Source of the DNA: Gammaproteobacteria bacterium
Lineage (GTDB): Bacteria > Pseudomonadota > Gammaproteobacteria > DAOWEP01
Length of the DNA stretch: 13,897 nt
Assembly: GCA_030638455.1 (NCBI GenBank)
Contig: DAOWEP010000148.1
Location: forward strand, 1-13,897
Reading direction: 5' to 3'
Shown here: positions 1 to 7,003 of the stretch, piece after piece
Numbering within the stretch: the first letter of the stretch is position 1
How the letters are laid out: each line of letters opens with the position of its first letter
Made by a program: the position numbers and the translations under genes
Notes under the pieces: generated by a model
What the model was told of the DNA's origin: nothing
Databases searched by the model: none
The model's input: only the letters and a program-made list of their open reading frames with translations

Positions 1-1
1 G

Positions 2-535
2 CAACTAGCCCTGACTCAGGTTCCCCACTGGCTGGATTTGTTAGATCGACACTCGAGAGAAGATATTCCGGAAGGTAATTGTACCAGTGGGCTATTTAAT
101 ACCTGCCATCTTAAATCCTGGCTGAAATTTCTGGAAGGTATTAAGGGGTTGTCTGTTGATGAACAAATTAGCAAGATCAATTATTATGCCAACAACAAAT
201 CTTATGTACTGGATATCGATAACTATGGCGTAAGTGATTACTGGGCGATTGTAAGACAGTTTTTGTATAACGGTGGAGACTGCGAAGATTACGCGATTAC
301 AAAATTGATGTCATTGCAGTACCTGGGTTTTGACATTAATAAGACAAGGATCGTTGTGTTACAGGATACAAATTTACGCATTGCTCATGCTGTACTTGCG
401 GTAGCAAGGGGAGGGAGAATTCTGATTATGGATAATCAGGTTGAAGAGATTGTGCCTCATAACCAGATCGTCCATTATATTCCATTGTATTCGGTTAATG
501 AGTCAAGCTGGTGGATTCATACACCACCATTATAG
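2..535 (+). CDS. LapG-like transglutaminase-like cysteine proteinase (BTLCP family), 5' end outside window
   Basis: The frame is open to the first base, so the true start and any export signal lie upstream; a TTG at 38 is an in-frame codon and probably not the start. Numbering from that TTG, the protein has GGDCEDYA at 79-86 with the likely nucleophile C82, H117 in the segment IAHAVLAV, and D132 in LIMDNQ, which together form the Cys-His-Asp triad of the family. The DCED motif also matches the calcium-binding residues of LapG. In the family, the periplasmic enzyme clips the N-terminus of a large surface adhesin and releases biofilm cells; no adhesin gene is visible here. A membrane signalling protein follows after 62 bp on the same strand, so co-transcription is likely. 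The family call is firm; the LapG role and the periplasmic location are inferred. Confidence 0.88.
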   Translation, partial: QLALTQVPHWLDLLDRHSREDIPEGNCTSGLFNTCHLKSWLKFLEGIKGLSVDEQISKINYYANNKSYVLDIDNYGVSDYWAIVRQFLYNGGDCEDYAITKLMSLQYLGFDINKTRIVVLQDTNLRIAHAVLAVARGGRILIMDNQVEEIVPHNQIVHYIPLYSVNESSWWIHTPPL

Positions 536-597
536 AAAGTTGATGTACATAAAAAAACTAACAAAACCTGGATGCCAACTATTGTGAATAAAAAATC

Positions 598-2670
598 GTG
601 AATAAAAACCCTGTCATATTCGGATTTGTACTATTGTTGATCCTGGTCGGCAGTGGCGTCTGGTTTCTGTCCAGTCTTGTGGAAATAGAGCGAGAAAGAA
701 ATCTTCATGACTGGCAGTTGAAATTAGGCTTGATGGCCGATGCCAGAGTTGATGCGGTTGGTGGCTGGACAAAAAGGCAGTTTGGTGCCTTGCAGGAGCT
801 ATCCGAAAATGGGTCTTTGCAACTATATATGACACAAGTTGCAAAGCGTGGTTCAGGTAATGGCCGAAAGTCAGAACCCGCACAACTTGCGTATCTGAGG
901 AACCTGGTTCGCGATACCGCGATGCGTGCAGGTTTTCAGGACAAGGATAGAATTCAGTCCAACATAAAGGCAAATGTGGCATTCAGGGCGGATGCCGGTT
1001 TAGTGCTATTGGATCAGACAGGAAAAATAGTGGTCAGTACCCCGGGCATGTCAATGCCTGAAAAAAACATCTTGCAGGTGGCAGCTTCAGTGCTTTCTAC
1101 AGGCAAGCGAACCATTCAGGATATTTATCTAAACGAGACAGGCAAGCCTGTGATGGGTTTTGTTGTGCCTGTTTTTGCATTACAGGGTTTGATGGAGGAA
1201 GGAAAGGTAATCGGGGTGCTGGTTGGCATAAAGAATGTAGAGCGTGAATTATATCCGCTTGTTCAATCCAGGGGTCTGGCTACCCATACGGACGAGACAA
1301 TAATTATTAGAAAAGATAAAGATAGGGTGGTTTATCTGTCGTCACTTAAGAGTGGTGAAAGCCTGTTAAGCAGCATGGCATTCGATACTCCTGATCTGGC
1401 TTCTACTTATGCCATTGATCATCCCGGTGGTTTCAAGGAAAAACGTGACTATAGTGGCAGAGCTGTTCTTGTTACTAGTCGGGAGTTGCCCGGTTTACCA
1501 TGGGTGATTCTTCAGAAGATAGATGTGGATGAGGCATTGAAGGAGTCTGACAGTCATCAGCAATTCCTGTTCACCTCTTTTGTGATGGCAATGCTGGTCA
1601 TTTTGGCTGTTCTGGTTGCGGTCTGGCGGCATGGTAGTAGCTTGAGGGAAAGGAAGATTTCACAGGACCTGCTGGAAAAGTCGCGGGAGCTTGAATCACA
1701 GACAAGGTTGCTGAATGCAATTAATGACAATATCTCGGATTATATTTTTCTGCTAGACAACGAAGGAAGATTTATTTTTTCAAACAAGGTGCTGGCCGAG
1801 CAATTTAAATTACAGGATATGGATATGAGAGGGAAGACACTCTCCAGTGTATTTGGACCAAGTGTATCGGATAGTCTGGATGCTATTGGTAGGCAGGTAT
1901 TGGAGACAGGCGGTGCCGTAACTCGTGCGATTGATCTTGAGATAAATAATGCTACACGCACATACCATTCTGTGTTTATACCTATACCTTATAATTCCAG
2001 TGTTAATGATACAAGTAACAATGCAGTGTTAATTGCATTGCATGACATAACCTTGTTACAGGAAGCGCAGCGTAAGTATGGTGGGCTCATGCAGCAGCTT
2101 GTTCGGGCTTTGATGAGTGCTATTGATTTGCATGCTCCATTTATGGCAAACCATTCTGCCAGAACGACTGAGGTTGCATTGGCAATAGGAAAAGGTATGC
2201 AATTGCAGGACGCTGAGTTTGAGACGTTGGAGATTGCGGCCAATATTAGTAATCTGGGCAAATTGTTTATACCAGGAGAGCTGTTAACCAAGACTGAGGA
2301 ATTATCAGCTGAAGATCATAAGGTCTTGCGGCAGGAAGCAGGTAATGCAATCAAGATACTCTCAGGGATAAAGTTCGATGGCCCAGTGCTGGAGATCATA
2401 ACTCAGAAAAATGAATATATGGATGGTAGTGGATATCCGGAAGGCAGGAGTGGAGATACTATTAATCAGCTTGCTCGTATTCTGTCTGTGGCAAATGCAT
2501 TTGTTGCCATGATCAGCGCCAGAGCCTATCGGAAAGGCATGCCAATGGAGATGGCACTTGATCAGCTACTCGAACTCTCTAAAACCAAATATGACCGACA
2601 TGTAGTAGCTGCATTATTCCATGTAGCCGAAAACAGGGCTGACTGGTCAGCATGGCAGACGGAAGCTTGA
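598..2670 (+). CDS. Membrane sensor with Cache-like, PAS and degenerate HD-GYP domains
   Basis: The 690-residue protein has a membrane segment at about 6-28, a periplasmic region at 29-320, a second membrane segment at 324-343, a short helical linker, a PAS domain at about 366-488 and an HD-GYP-like domain at about 497-680. The periplasmic part ends in a typical Cache strand (LPGLPWVILQKID, 298-310). The C-terminal domain keeps H519, GK554-555, DGSGYP at 609-614 and AYR at 642-644. The HD pair is S551-N552, the next ligand His is R578, the HH pair is K604-N605 and the late Asp is N633. HD-GYP enzymes hydrolyse cyclic di-GMP using these metal ligands, so this protein is probably not a phosphodiesterase and may be a receptor or scaffold. 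The start is a GTG chosen because it places the first membrane helix correctly; no clear Shine-Dalgarno sequence precedes it. It probably shares a transcript with the LapG-like gene upstream. Confidence 0.85.
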   Translation: MNKNPVIFGFVLLLILVGSGVWFLSSLVEIERERNLHDWQLKLGLMADARVDAVGGWTKRQFGALQELSENGSLQLYMTQVAKRGSGNGRKSEPAQLAYLRNLVRDTAMRAGFQDKDRIQSNIKANVAFRADAGLVLLDQTGKIVVSTPGMSMPEKNILQVAASVLSTGKRTIQDIYLNETGKPVMGFVVPVFALQGLMEEGKVIGVLVGIKNVERELYPLVQSRGLATHTDETIIIRKDKDRVVYLSSLKSGESLLSSMAFDTPDLASTYAIDHPGGFKEKRDYSGRAVLVTSRELPGLPWVILQKIDVDEALKESDSHQQFLFTSFVMAMLVILAVLVAVWRHGSSLRERKISQDLLEKSRELESQTRLLNAINDNISDYIFLLDNEGRFIFSNKVLAEQFKLQDMDMRGKTLSSVFGPSVSDSLDAIGRQVLETGGAVTRAIDLEINNATRTYHSVFIPIPYNSSVNDTSNNAVLIALHDITLLQEAQRKYGGLMQQLVRALMSAIDLHAPFMANHSARTTEVALAIGKGMQLQDAEFETLEIAANISNLGKLFIPGELLTKTEELSAEDHKVLRQEAGNAIKILSGIKFDGPVLEIITQKNEYMDGSGYPEGRSGDTINQLARILSVANAFVAMISARAYRKGMPMEMALDQLLELSKTKYDRHVVAALFHVAENRADWSAWQTEA

Positions 2671-2711
2671 AGTTAGTACTGGAGGGTGTTGCTGCGTAAT
2701 ACTTTCTAAAT

Positions 2712-3299
2712 CTAGTTCGTAGTTAGTTCAAGTGTATTTTCATTTTTTGCAACTACGGTATGACGAGCCTCAATGCTTTGTACTACACGGATCATGCCGT
2801 GAGCCAGTTGTTCGAGGCTCCGTGGTGTTCCGGCATGTGTAATGCCGGCCTTTTTGCTGCACCAGCGAAATGCGCGAGCAGGCCACTGGTAACGAATTGA
2901 TTCAATGTCAGGTGCTTCCCCGGTTTTGGCATAACTGAGTTTTACATATGCGCTGAATTCGGCAATTTTTCGTGCATTGTAACTGGCAATAGGATGGTTC
3001 TGGTCAGCCATTTCCATGCAGGTACCCACGGCAGGGTGGTTCTGCATGTTATCCAGTGCAGCAAGCTCGACTTCGGAAATGGTTTTGCGCCAGACAGGCA
3101 TGACATTCGTATTTTGGGTATCGGATTTCCCGGCAACAGCCTGACCATCAGCGGGCTGGCTAGTTACCTTATCGGCAAACAGCAGACCCAAAAGGGTTGT
3201 CAGAGGGTCGGCGTAGGCATTTTTGCTTATCGTGCCTAGACTTATCAGCCCAACAAACACAACCCATTGTATTAAATAGTGTTTATTTCGAAGTAACAT
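2712..3299 (-). CDS. Secreted hypothetical protein
   Basis: I do not recognise this 195-residue protein. The N-terminus has a basic stretch (RNKH), a hydrophobic core at about 8-24 and an AYA-D junction at 30/31, so a Sec signal peptide with periplasmic release is likely. The mature part has a low-complexity polar stretch at about 45-65 and then a helical-looking domain at 70-180 with exactly two cysteines, C94 and C147, which could form a disulfide. The ATG at 3299 is preferred because it gives a complete signal peptide, although no clear ribosome binding site precedes it. It converges with the HD-GYP-like gene across about 41 bp and is divergent from the rlmI-type gene. A perfect CRP-type palindrome lies 66 bp upstream. 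The cysteines, signal and codon pattern favour a real gene; the function is unknown. Confidence 0.7.
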   Translation of the reverse strand: MLLRNKHYLIQWVVFVGLISLGTISKNAYADPLTTLLGLLFADKVTSQPADGQAVAGKSDTQNTNVMPVWRKTISEVELAALDNMQNHPAVGTCMEMADQNHPIASYNARKIAEFSAYVKLSYAKTGEAPDIESIRYQWPARAFRWCSKKAGITHAGTPRSLEQLAHGMIRVVQSIEARHTVVAKNENTLELTTN

Positions 3300-3342
3300 G
3301 TTTATAGAAACCCGGTTAATTCATTAATCTTGAGCAAAGTTT

Positions 3343-3348
3343 AGTCAA
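3343..3348 (-). promoter_or_regulatory. Candidate -35 box for the secreted hypothetical gene
   Basis: On the - strand the hexamer reads TTGACT, five of six with the sigma-70 consensus. The best -10 candidates 16-17 bp further on (TAATGA or AATGAA, about 3320-3326) are poor, as is common at activator-dependent promoters. A transcription start near 3313 would put the centre of the CRP-like palindrome at roughly -60, close to the class I position of -61.5. This is a prediction from spacing only. Confidence 0.35.
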
Positions 3349-3364
3349 GAAGCCCCAGTCTTTT

Positions 3365-3380
3365 TGTGAGCGATGTCACA
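3365..3380. promoter_or_regulatory. CRP/Vfr-type operator
   Basis: The site reads TGTGA-GCGATG-TCACA, a perfect match to both conserved half-sites of the CRP consensus with the correct 6-bp spacer. It lies in the 252-bp divergent intergenic region, 66 bp from the start of the secreted hypothetical gene and 172 bp from the rlmI-type start. The spacing suits activation of the - strand gene best. A TATATT at 3393-3398 facing the + strand would place the site at about -32, which is not a usual activating position and would fit repression if anything. Confidence 0.6.
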
Positions 3381-3434
3381 GGGATGTATGTTTATATTGG
3401 CAACTACGCCACAAACTTGAGGGTAGTTTTAAAA

Positions 3435-3461
3435 GGGCCTTACAAGCCGCCAGCCAGGCCC
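3435..3461. repeat. Short inverted repeat upstream of rlmI-type gene
   Basis: GGGCCT at 3435-3440 is complementary to AGGCCC at 3456-3461 with a 15-base loop. A second weak pair, AACTAC at 3402-3407 and GTAGTT at 3423-3428, lies just before it. There is no T-tract after either stem, so they are not intrinsic terminators for the + strand. They could be leader structure of the rlmI-lgt-thyA-folA transcript or chance. Confidence 0.3.
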
Positions 3462-3551
3462 AGAATTCAGTAAATACAGTAAGCTTGCGTCCCGCCTGAT
3501 TTCCATGCAATATATTGTTTTTCCAGCAAAATTATTAATTCATGTGTCCTT

Positions 3552-4769
3552 ATGACTAATTCCTCCAGTGTTGAACAACCCTTGTCGGTATTGCGGCTAA
3601 AAAAGAATGAAGAACGGCGTCTGCGTGCCGGGCATTGTTGGATATTCAGCAATGAAGTGAATGTAAAGGAAAGCCCTCTGTCCGGTTTTGAACCAGGTCA
3701 AATAATTGAAATCCATGACAGCAGGGGAAAGTCACTGGGGACTGGTTATGTGAATCCTAAGTCCTTGATTTGTGCAAGGCTGATCAATCGCAACCCGAGT
3801 CGGCCTCTGAGTATGTCGTTGCTTGTTGAAAGGCTCAAGCAGGCCTTGTCCATTCGGGAGCTACTCTATCCCAAGCCGTATTACCGGCTGGTCTATGGAG
3901 AGGCAGATGGTTTGCCCGGACTTGTTGTAGACCGCTATGCAGGTATTCTGGTCATGCAGATTACTACTGCGGGAATGGAGCGCATGAAGTTGGATATCGT
4001 AACGGCACTGGAAAAGGTCGTTGGGCCATCTGCCATTTTACTGCGTAACGACAATTCTATCCGTGAGATGGAAGGCTTGGATACCTATGTCGAAACTATA
4101 TTTGGTGAGGTGCCTGAAAAAGTCCAGTTGGAAGAAAACGGCTGCCCGTTTGAAGTCTCACTGAAGGGTGGACAAAAAACTGGCTGGTTTTATGATCACC
4201 GCGAAAACCGGGCACGGTTAGGGAAGTACGTAAAAGACAGGCGTGTGCTGGATATGTTTAGCTATGTTGGCGGTTGGGGGATTCAGGCAGCAGTGGCAGG
4301 AGCCAGTCAAGTGGTTTGTGTTGACAGTTCACAGATGGCCCTGGAACAACTCAGCAAAAATTCAGCGCTGAATCATGTAGAGGACAGGGTTTCTACAATG
4401 CAGGGCGATGCCTTTGATGTACTGAAAAATCTTCGCGATACACAGGAAAAATTTGATGTGGTAGTGCTGGATCCTCCTGCCTTTATCAAACGCCGTAAGG
4501 ATGCGAAAAAGGGGCTGGAAGCCTACAGAAGGTTGAATGAGCTGGCCATGAAGGTGTTGGCAAAAGACGGGATTCTGGTATCGGCCTCTTGTTCCTATCA
4601 TTTGCAACGTGAAGACTTGCAGAATCTGTTATTGAAGACATCTCGTTCCATGGGTAACAGCCTGAGCATACTGGAGCAAGGTTATCAGGGGCCGGACCAC
4701 CCCATGCATCCAGCCATTCCGGAGACTGCATATTTAAAGGCCATCTTTTCTCGTATCCTTTCAGCCTGA
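3552..4769 (+). CDS. rlmI: RlmI-type 23S rRNA (cytosine-C5) methyltransferase
   Basis: This 405-residue protein is close to the usual length of RlmI (about 396). An N-terminal PUA-like RNA-binding domain (about 11-85) includes the RLRAGHCWIFSNEV segment. The Rossmann methyltransferase domain follows, with GQKTGWFYDHRENR at 207-220, the SAM-binding VLDMFSYVGGWG at 232-243, LDPPAF at 306-311 and the presumed catalytic cysteine C347 in SASCSYH. RlmI uses S-adenosylmethionine to make m5C1962 in 23S rRNA; members of this family are easily confused, so the exact target base is inferred. The ATG start has no clear ribosome binding site, but the conserved N-terminus begins by residue 11, so a later start is unlikely. 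The lgt gene follows after 25 bp, suggesting one transcript. Confidence 0.88.
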   Translation: MTNSSSVEQPLSVLRLKKNEERRLRAGHCWIFSNEVNVKESPLSGFEPGQIIEIHDSRGKSLGTGYVNPKSLICARLINRNPSRPLSMSLLVERLKQALSIRELLYPKPYYRLVYGEADGLPGLVVDRYAGILVMQITTAGMERMKLDIVTALEKVVGPSAILLRNDNSIREMEGLDTYVETIFGEVPEKVQLEENGCPFEVSLKGGQKTGWFYDHRENRARLGKYVKDRRVLDMFSYVGGWGIQAAVAGASQVVCVDSSQMALEQLSKNSALNHVEDRVSTMQGDAFDVLKNLRDTQEKFDVVVLDPPAFIKRRKDAKKGLEAYRRLNELAMKVLAKDGILVSASCSYHLQREDLQNLLLKTSRSMGNSLSILEQGYQGPDHPMHPAIPETAYLKAIFSRILSA

Positions 4770-4794
4770 TTCCTGGTCGTGTTAGGATGTCTCG

Positions 4795-5580
4795 ATGTTA
4801 GCTTACCCAGATATTAGCCCTGTTGCCGTTGCATTAGGCCCGGTGAAAGTACACTGGTATGGTCTGATGTATTTGATCGGGTTTGCAGGAGCCTGGTGGT
4901 TGGGCAACAGGATGGCAAGGCGACCAGCTTCCGGCTGGAACAAAGATCAGGTGGCAGACGTTATCTTTTATGGCGCACTGGGTGTCGTGCTGGGTGGTCG
5001 AATTGGCTACATCCTGTTTTATAATTTTGACCACTTTCTTGCAGACCCAATAATAATCCTGCGGGTCTGGGAAGGTGGCATGTCCTATCATGGTGGCATG
5101 CTGGGCGTGTTTACTGCCCTGTATCTGTTTGGTAAAAAGACAAACAAAACATTTTTTCAGGTAAGTGACTTTATTGCACCGATGGTGCCGATTGGGCTAG
5201 GTGCAGGACGTATCGGGAATTTTATCAATAGAGAGTTGCCGGGGCGGGCTGTGAACGGTGATTTATCCTGGGCACTGGATTACGGAGACCATATTGCACG
5301 CCATCCGTCTTCCTTATATCAAGCGGCAACTGAAGGACTGCTTTTGTTTATCATTCTATTGGTTTTTTCATCCAGGCCGCGACCTGTAATGGCGGTAAGT
5401 GCGGTGTATATGATTTGCTATGGAAGCTTTCGGTTTATTACGGAATTCTTCAGGATTCCTGATGAGCATATTGGCTTTGTAGCATTTGGCTGGTTAACCA
5501 AGGGACAACAGCTCTCTGTGCCAATGGTGTTGTTTGGCTTTTATCTTTTATACTTAATCAGAAAAAGAAACTCAGAATAA
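4795..5580 (+). CDS. lgt: Prolipoprotein diacylglyceryl transferase Lgt
   Basis: Lgt moves the diacylglyceryl group of phosphatidylglycerol onto the lipobox cysteine of prolipoproteins in the inner membrane, the first step of lipoprotein maturation. The 261-residue protein is polytopic, with hydrophobic segments near 22-36, 56-76, 100-112, 126-138, 185-196, 200-215 and 241-255. It carries the family signature GRIGNFINREL at 138-148. H99 in SYHGG, R139 and E147 correspond to E. coli H103, R143 and E151 with a constant offset of four, and Y22 to Y26. AGGA at 4784-4787 is well placed as a Shine-Dalgarno sequence for this ATG. The thyA gene follows after 14 bp; an lgt-thyA pairing is common in proteobacteria. 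Confidence 0.97.
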   Translation: MLAYPDISPVAVALGPVKVHWYGLMYLIGFAGAWWLGNRMARRPASGWNKDQVADVIFYGALGVVLGGRIGYILFYNFDHFLADPIIILRVWEGGMSYHGGMLGVFTALYLFGKKTNKTFFQVSDFIAPMVPIGLGAGRIGNFINRELPGRAVNGDLSWALDYGDHIARHPSSLYQAATEGLLLFIILLVFSSRPRPVMAVSAVYMICYGSFRFITEFFRIPDEHIGFVAFGWLTKGQQLSVPMVLFGFYLLYLIRKRNSE

Positions 5581-5594
5581 CATGTGGAAAAAGT

Positions 5595-6389
5595 ATGAAG
5601 CAGTATCTTGATTTAATGCGGCATGTCCGTGATAACGGAATAAAAAAGGAAGATCGTACCGGTACCGGTACGCTGAGTGTATTTGGTTATCAGATGCGGT
5701 TTGATTTGTCTGAAGGTTTCCCGTTGGTCACAACAAAAAAATGCCACCTGCGCTCCATTATTCATGAGCTGTTGTGGTTTTTGAAAGGTGACACCAACAT
5801 AAAGTACCTGCGTGATAATAAGGTAAGCATCTGGGACGAATGGGCGGATGAAGAAGGTAATCTTGGCCCGGTATATGGTTATCAGTGGCGTTCCTGGCCT
5901 ACAGAAAATGGAAAATCCATAGACCAGATCAGCCAGGTGGTAGATCAGATAAAAAACAATCCGGACTCGCGCCGAATTATTGTTAGTGCCTGGAACGTAG
6001 GTGAAATAGAAAACATGGCATTGCCGCCATGTCATGCCTTTTTTCAGTTTTATGTCGCCGATGGCAGGCTTTCATGTCAGTTATATCAGCGTAGCGCCGA
6101 TATTTTCCTCGGTGTACCGTTCAACGTTGCATCCTATGCGCTGCTAACCATGATGATGGCGCAAGTATGTGGCCTGAAGCCGGGCGACTTTGTGCATACC
6201 TTTGGTGATGCTCATCTATATAGTAACCACCTTGAGCAGACCGATGAACAGTTGAGCCGGAAACCCTATCCAGCCCCTGTAATGAAGATCAACCCGGATG
6301 TGGATTCAATCTTTGATTTTACATTTGAAGATTTTGAACTTGTGGGTTATGAATTCCACCCGCATATTAAGGCACCCGTCGCCGTATGA
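5595..6389 (+). CDS. thyA: Thymidylate synthase ThyA
   Basis: ThyA converts dUMP to dTMP using methylene-tetrahydrofolate, which becomes dihydrofolate. The protein is 264 residues, the same length as the E. coli enzyme, and aligns without gaps at the active site. The nucleophile is C146 in MALPPCHAFF, the phosphate-binding arginines are R126-R127 in DSRRIIV, and the N-terminal RTGTGT loop is at 21-26. The C-terminus ends in the usual PVAV, which closes over the active site. A purine-rich GGAAAAAG sits just before the ATG. The stop codon overlaps the start of folA as ATGA, so the two products, which act in sequence in the folate cycle, are probably translationally coupled. Confidence 0.98.
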   Translation: MKQYLDLMRHVRDNGIKKEDRTGTGTLSVFGYQMRFDLSEGFPLVTTKKCHLRSIIHELLWFLKGDTNIKYLRDNKVSIWDEWADEEGNLGPVYGYQWRSWPTENGKSIDQISQVVDQIKNNPDSRRIIVSAWNVGEIENMALPPCHAFFQFYVADGRLSCQLYQRSADIFLGVPFNVASYALLTMMMAQVCGLKPGDFVHTFGDAHLYSNHLEQTDEQLSRKPYPAPVMKINPDVDSIFDFTFEDFELVGYEFHPHIKAPVAV

Positions 6390-6871
6390 TCATATCCTTG
6401 ATCTGGGCGATGGCAGAAAACAGGGTCATCGGTATTGAAAATCGCCTGCCCTGGAAACTTCCCGCCGACATGCAATGGTTTCGCAAGCAAACTATGGGCA
6501 AACCTATTGTGATGGGGCGTAAGACCTTTGAGTCATTTGGTGCTAGGCCATTGCCCGGCAGAACCAATATTATTATTACGCATGATCAGACCTATAAGGC
6601 AGAAGGCACAGTCGTTGTGCATTCAATAGATGAGGCTTTAAAAGCGGCGGGAAATGTAGAAGAAGTCATGGTTATTGGCGGCGCCTCGTTCTATGAGCAA
6701 ATGCTACCAAAGGCAGACCGCTTATATGTGACCCTGGTGCATGACACCTTTGAGGGGGACGCCTGGTTTCCGGGAGTGGATTTCTCATCATGGCGTGAGG
6801 TAGAGCGGCATGAGCATGAAGCGGATGAGAAGAATAATGTTGGTTGTAGTTTTGTTGTGTATGAGAGTTAA
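6386..6871 (+). CDS. folA: Dihydrofolate reductase FolA
   Basis: FolA reduces the dihydrofolate made by ThyA back to tetrahydrofolate with NADPH and is the trimethoprim target. The 161-residue protein begins MIISLIWAMAENRVIG, one residue longer than E. coli at the N-terminus, so the catalytic acid is D28 in LPADMQWF. The NADPH-binding segments are MGRKTFES at 43-50 and IGGASFYEQ at 97-105, and T116 corresponds to E. coli T113. Relative to E. coli there is one extra residue in FGARPLPGR. The start overlaps the thyA stop by four bases. No convincing intrinsic terminator follows within the 132 bp to argC. Confidence 0.97.
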   Translation: MIISLIWAMAENRVIGIENRLPWKLPADMQWFRKQTMGKPIVMGRKTFESFGARPLPGRTNIIITHDQTYKAEGTVVVHSIDEALKAAGNVEEVMVIGGASFYEQMLPKADRLYVTLVHDTFEGDAWFPGVDFSSWREVERHEHEADEKNNVGCSFVVYES

Positions 6872-6915
6872 ACGGAGCTTGTCAGGGGTGTGAGGGCCCA
6901 CGTCAGTATTTCGTG

Positions 6916-6921
6916 TATAAT
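6916..6921 (+). promoter_or_regulatory. Candidate -10 box of the argC promoter
   Basis: A perfect TATAAT lies 82 bp before the argC start in the 132-bp gap after folA. No good -35 hexamer lies 16-18 bp upstream; a TTGTCA at 6879-6884 is too far away. A start near 6928 would leave an untranslated leader of about 75 bases. Support is limited to the hexamer and its position. Confidence 0.35.
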
Positions 6922-7003
6922 CAGCTGTCTTTAAAAGATAAATCTGATATCGTTCATTCATTATCATCGTGTTAGCTAATTAAATTCAGGGTCAGGGCAA
7001 GCT

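Noticed and set aside
598..2670. Calling the sensor protein LapD
   Set aside because: It has no GGDEF or EAL domain and its periplasmic part resembles a Cache domain; only a functional analogy is possible.
2671..2711. Terminator between the convergent sensor and secreted-protein genes
   Set aside because: No GC-rich stem with a T-tract is present in this gap.
6943..6960. Possible ARG box before argC
   Set aside because: TCTGATATCGTTCATTCA has the TGA and ATTCA ends but the spacing and the inner bases do not fit the ArgR consensus.
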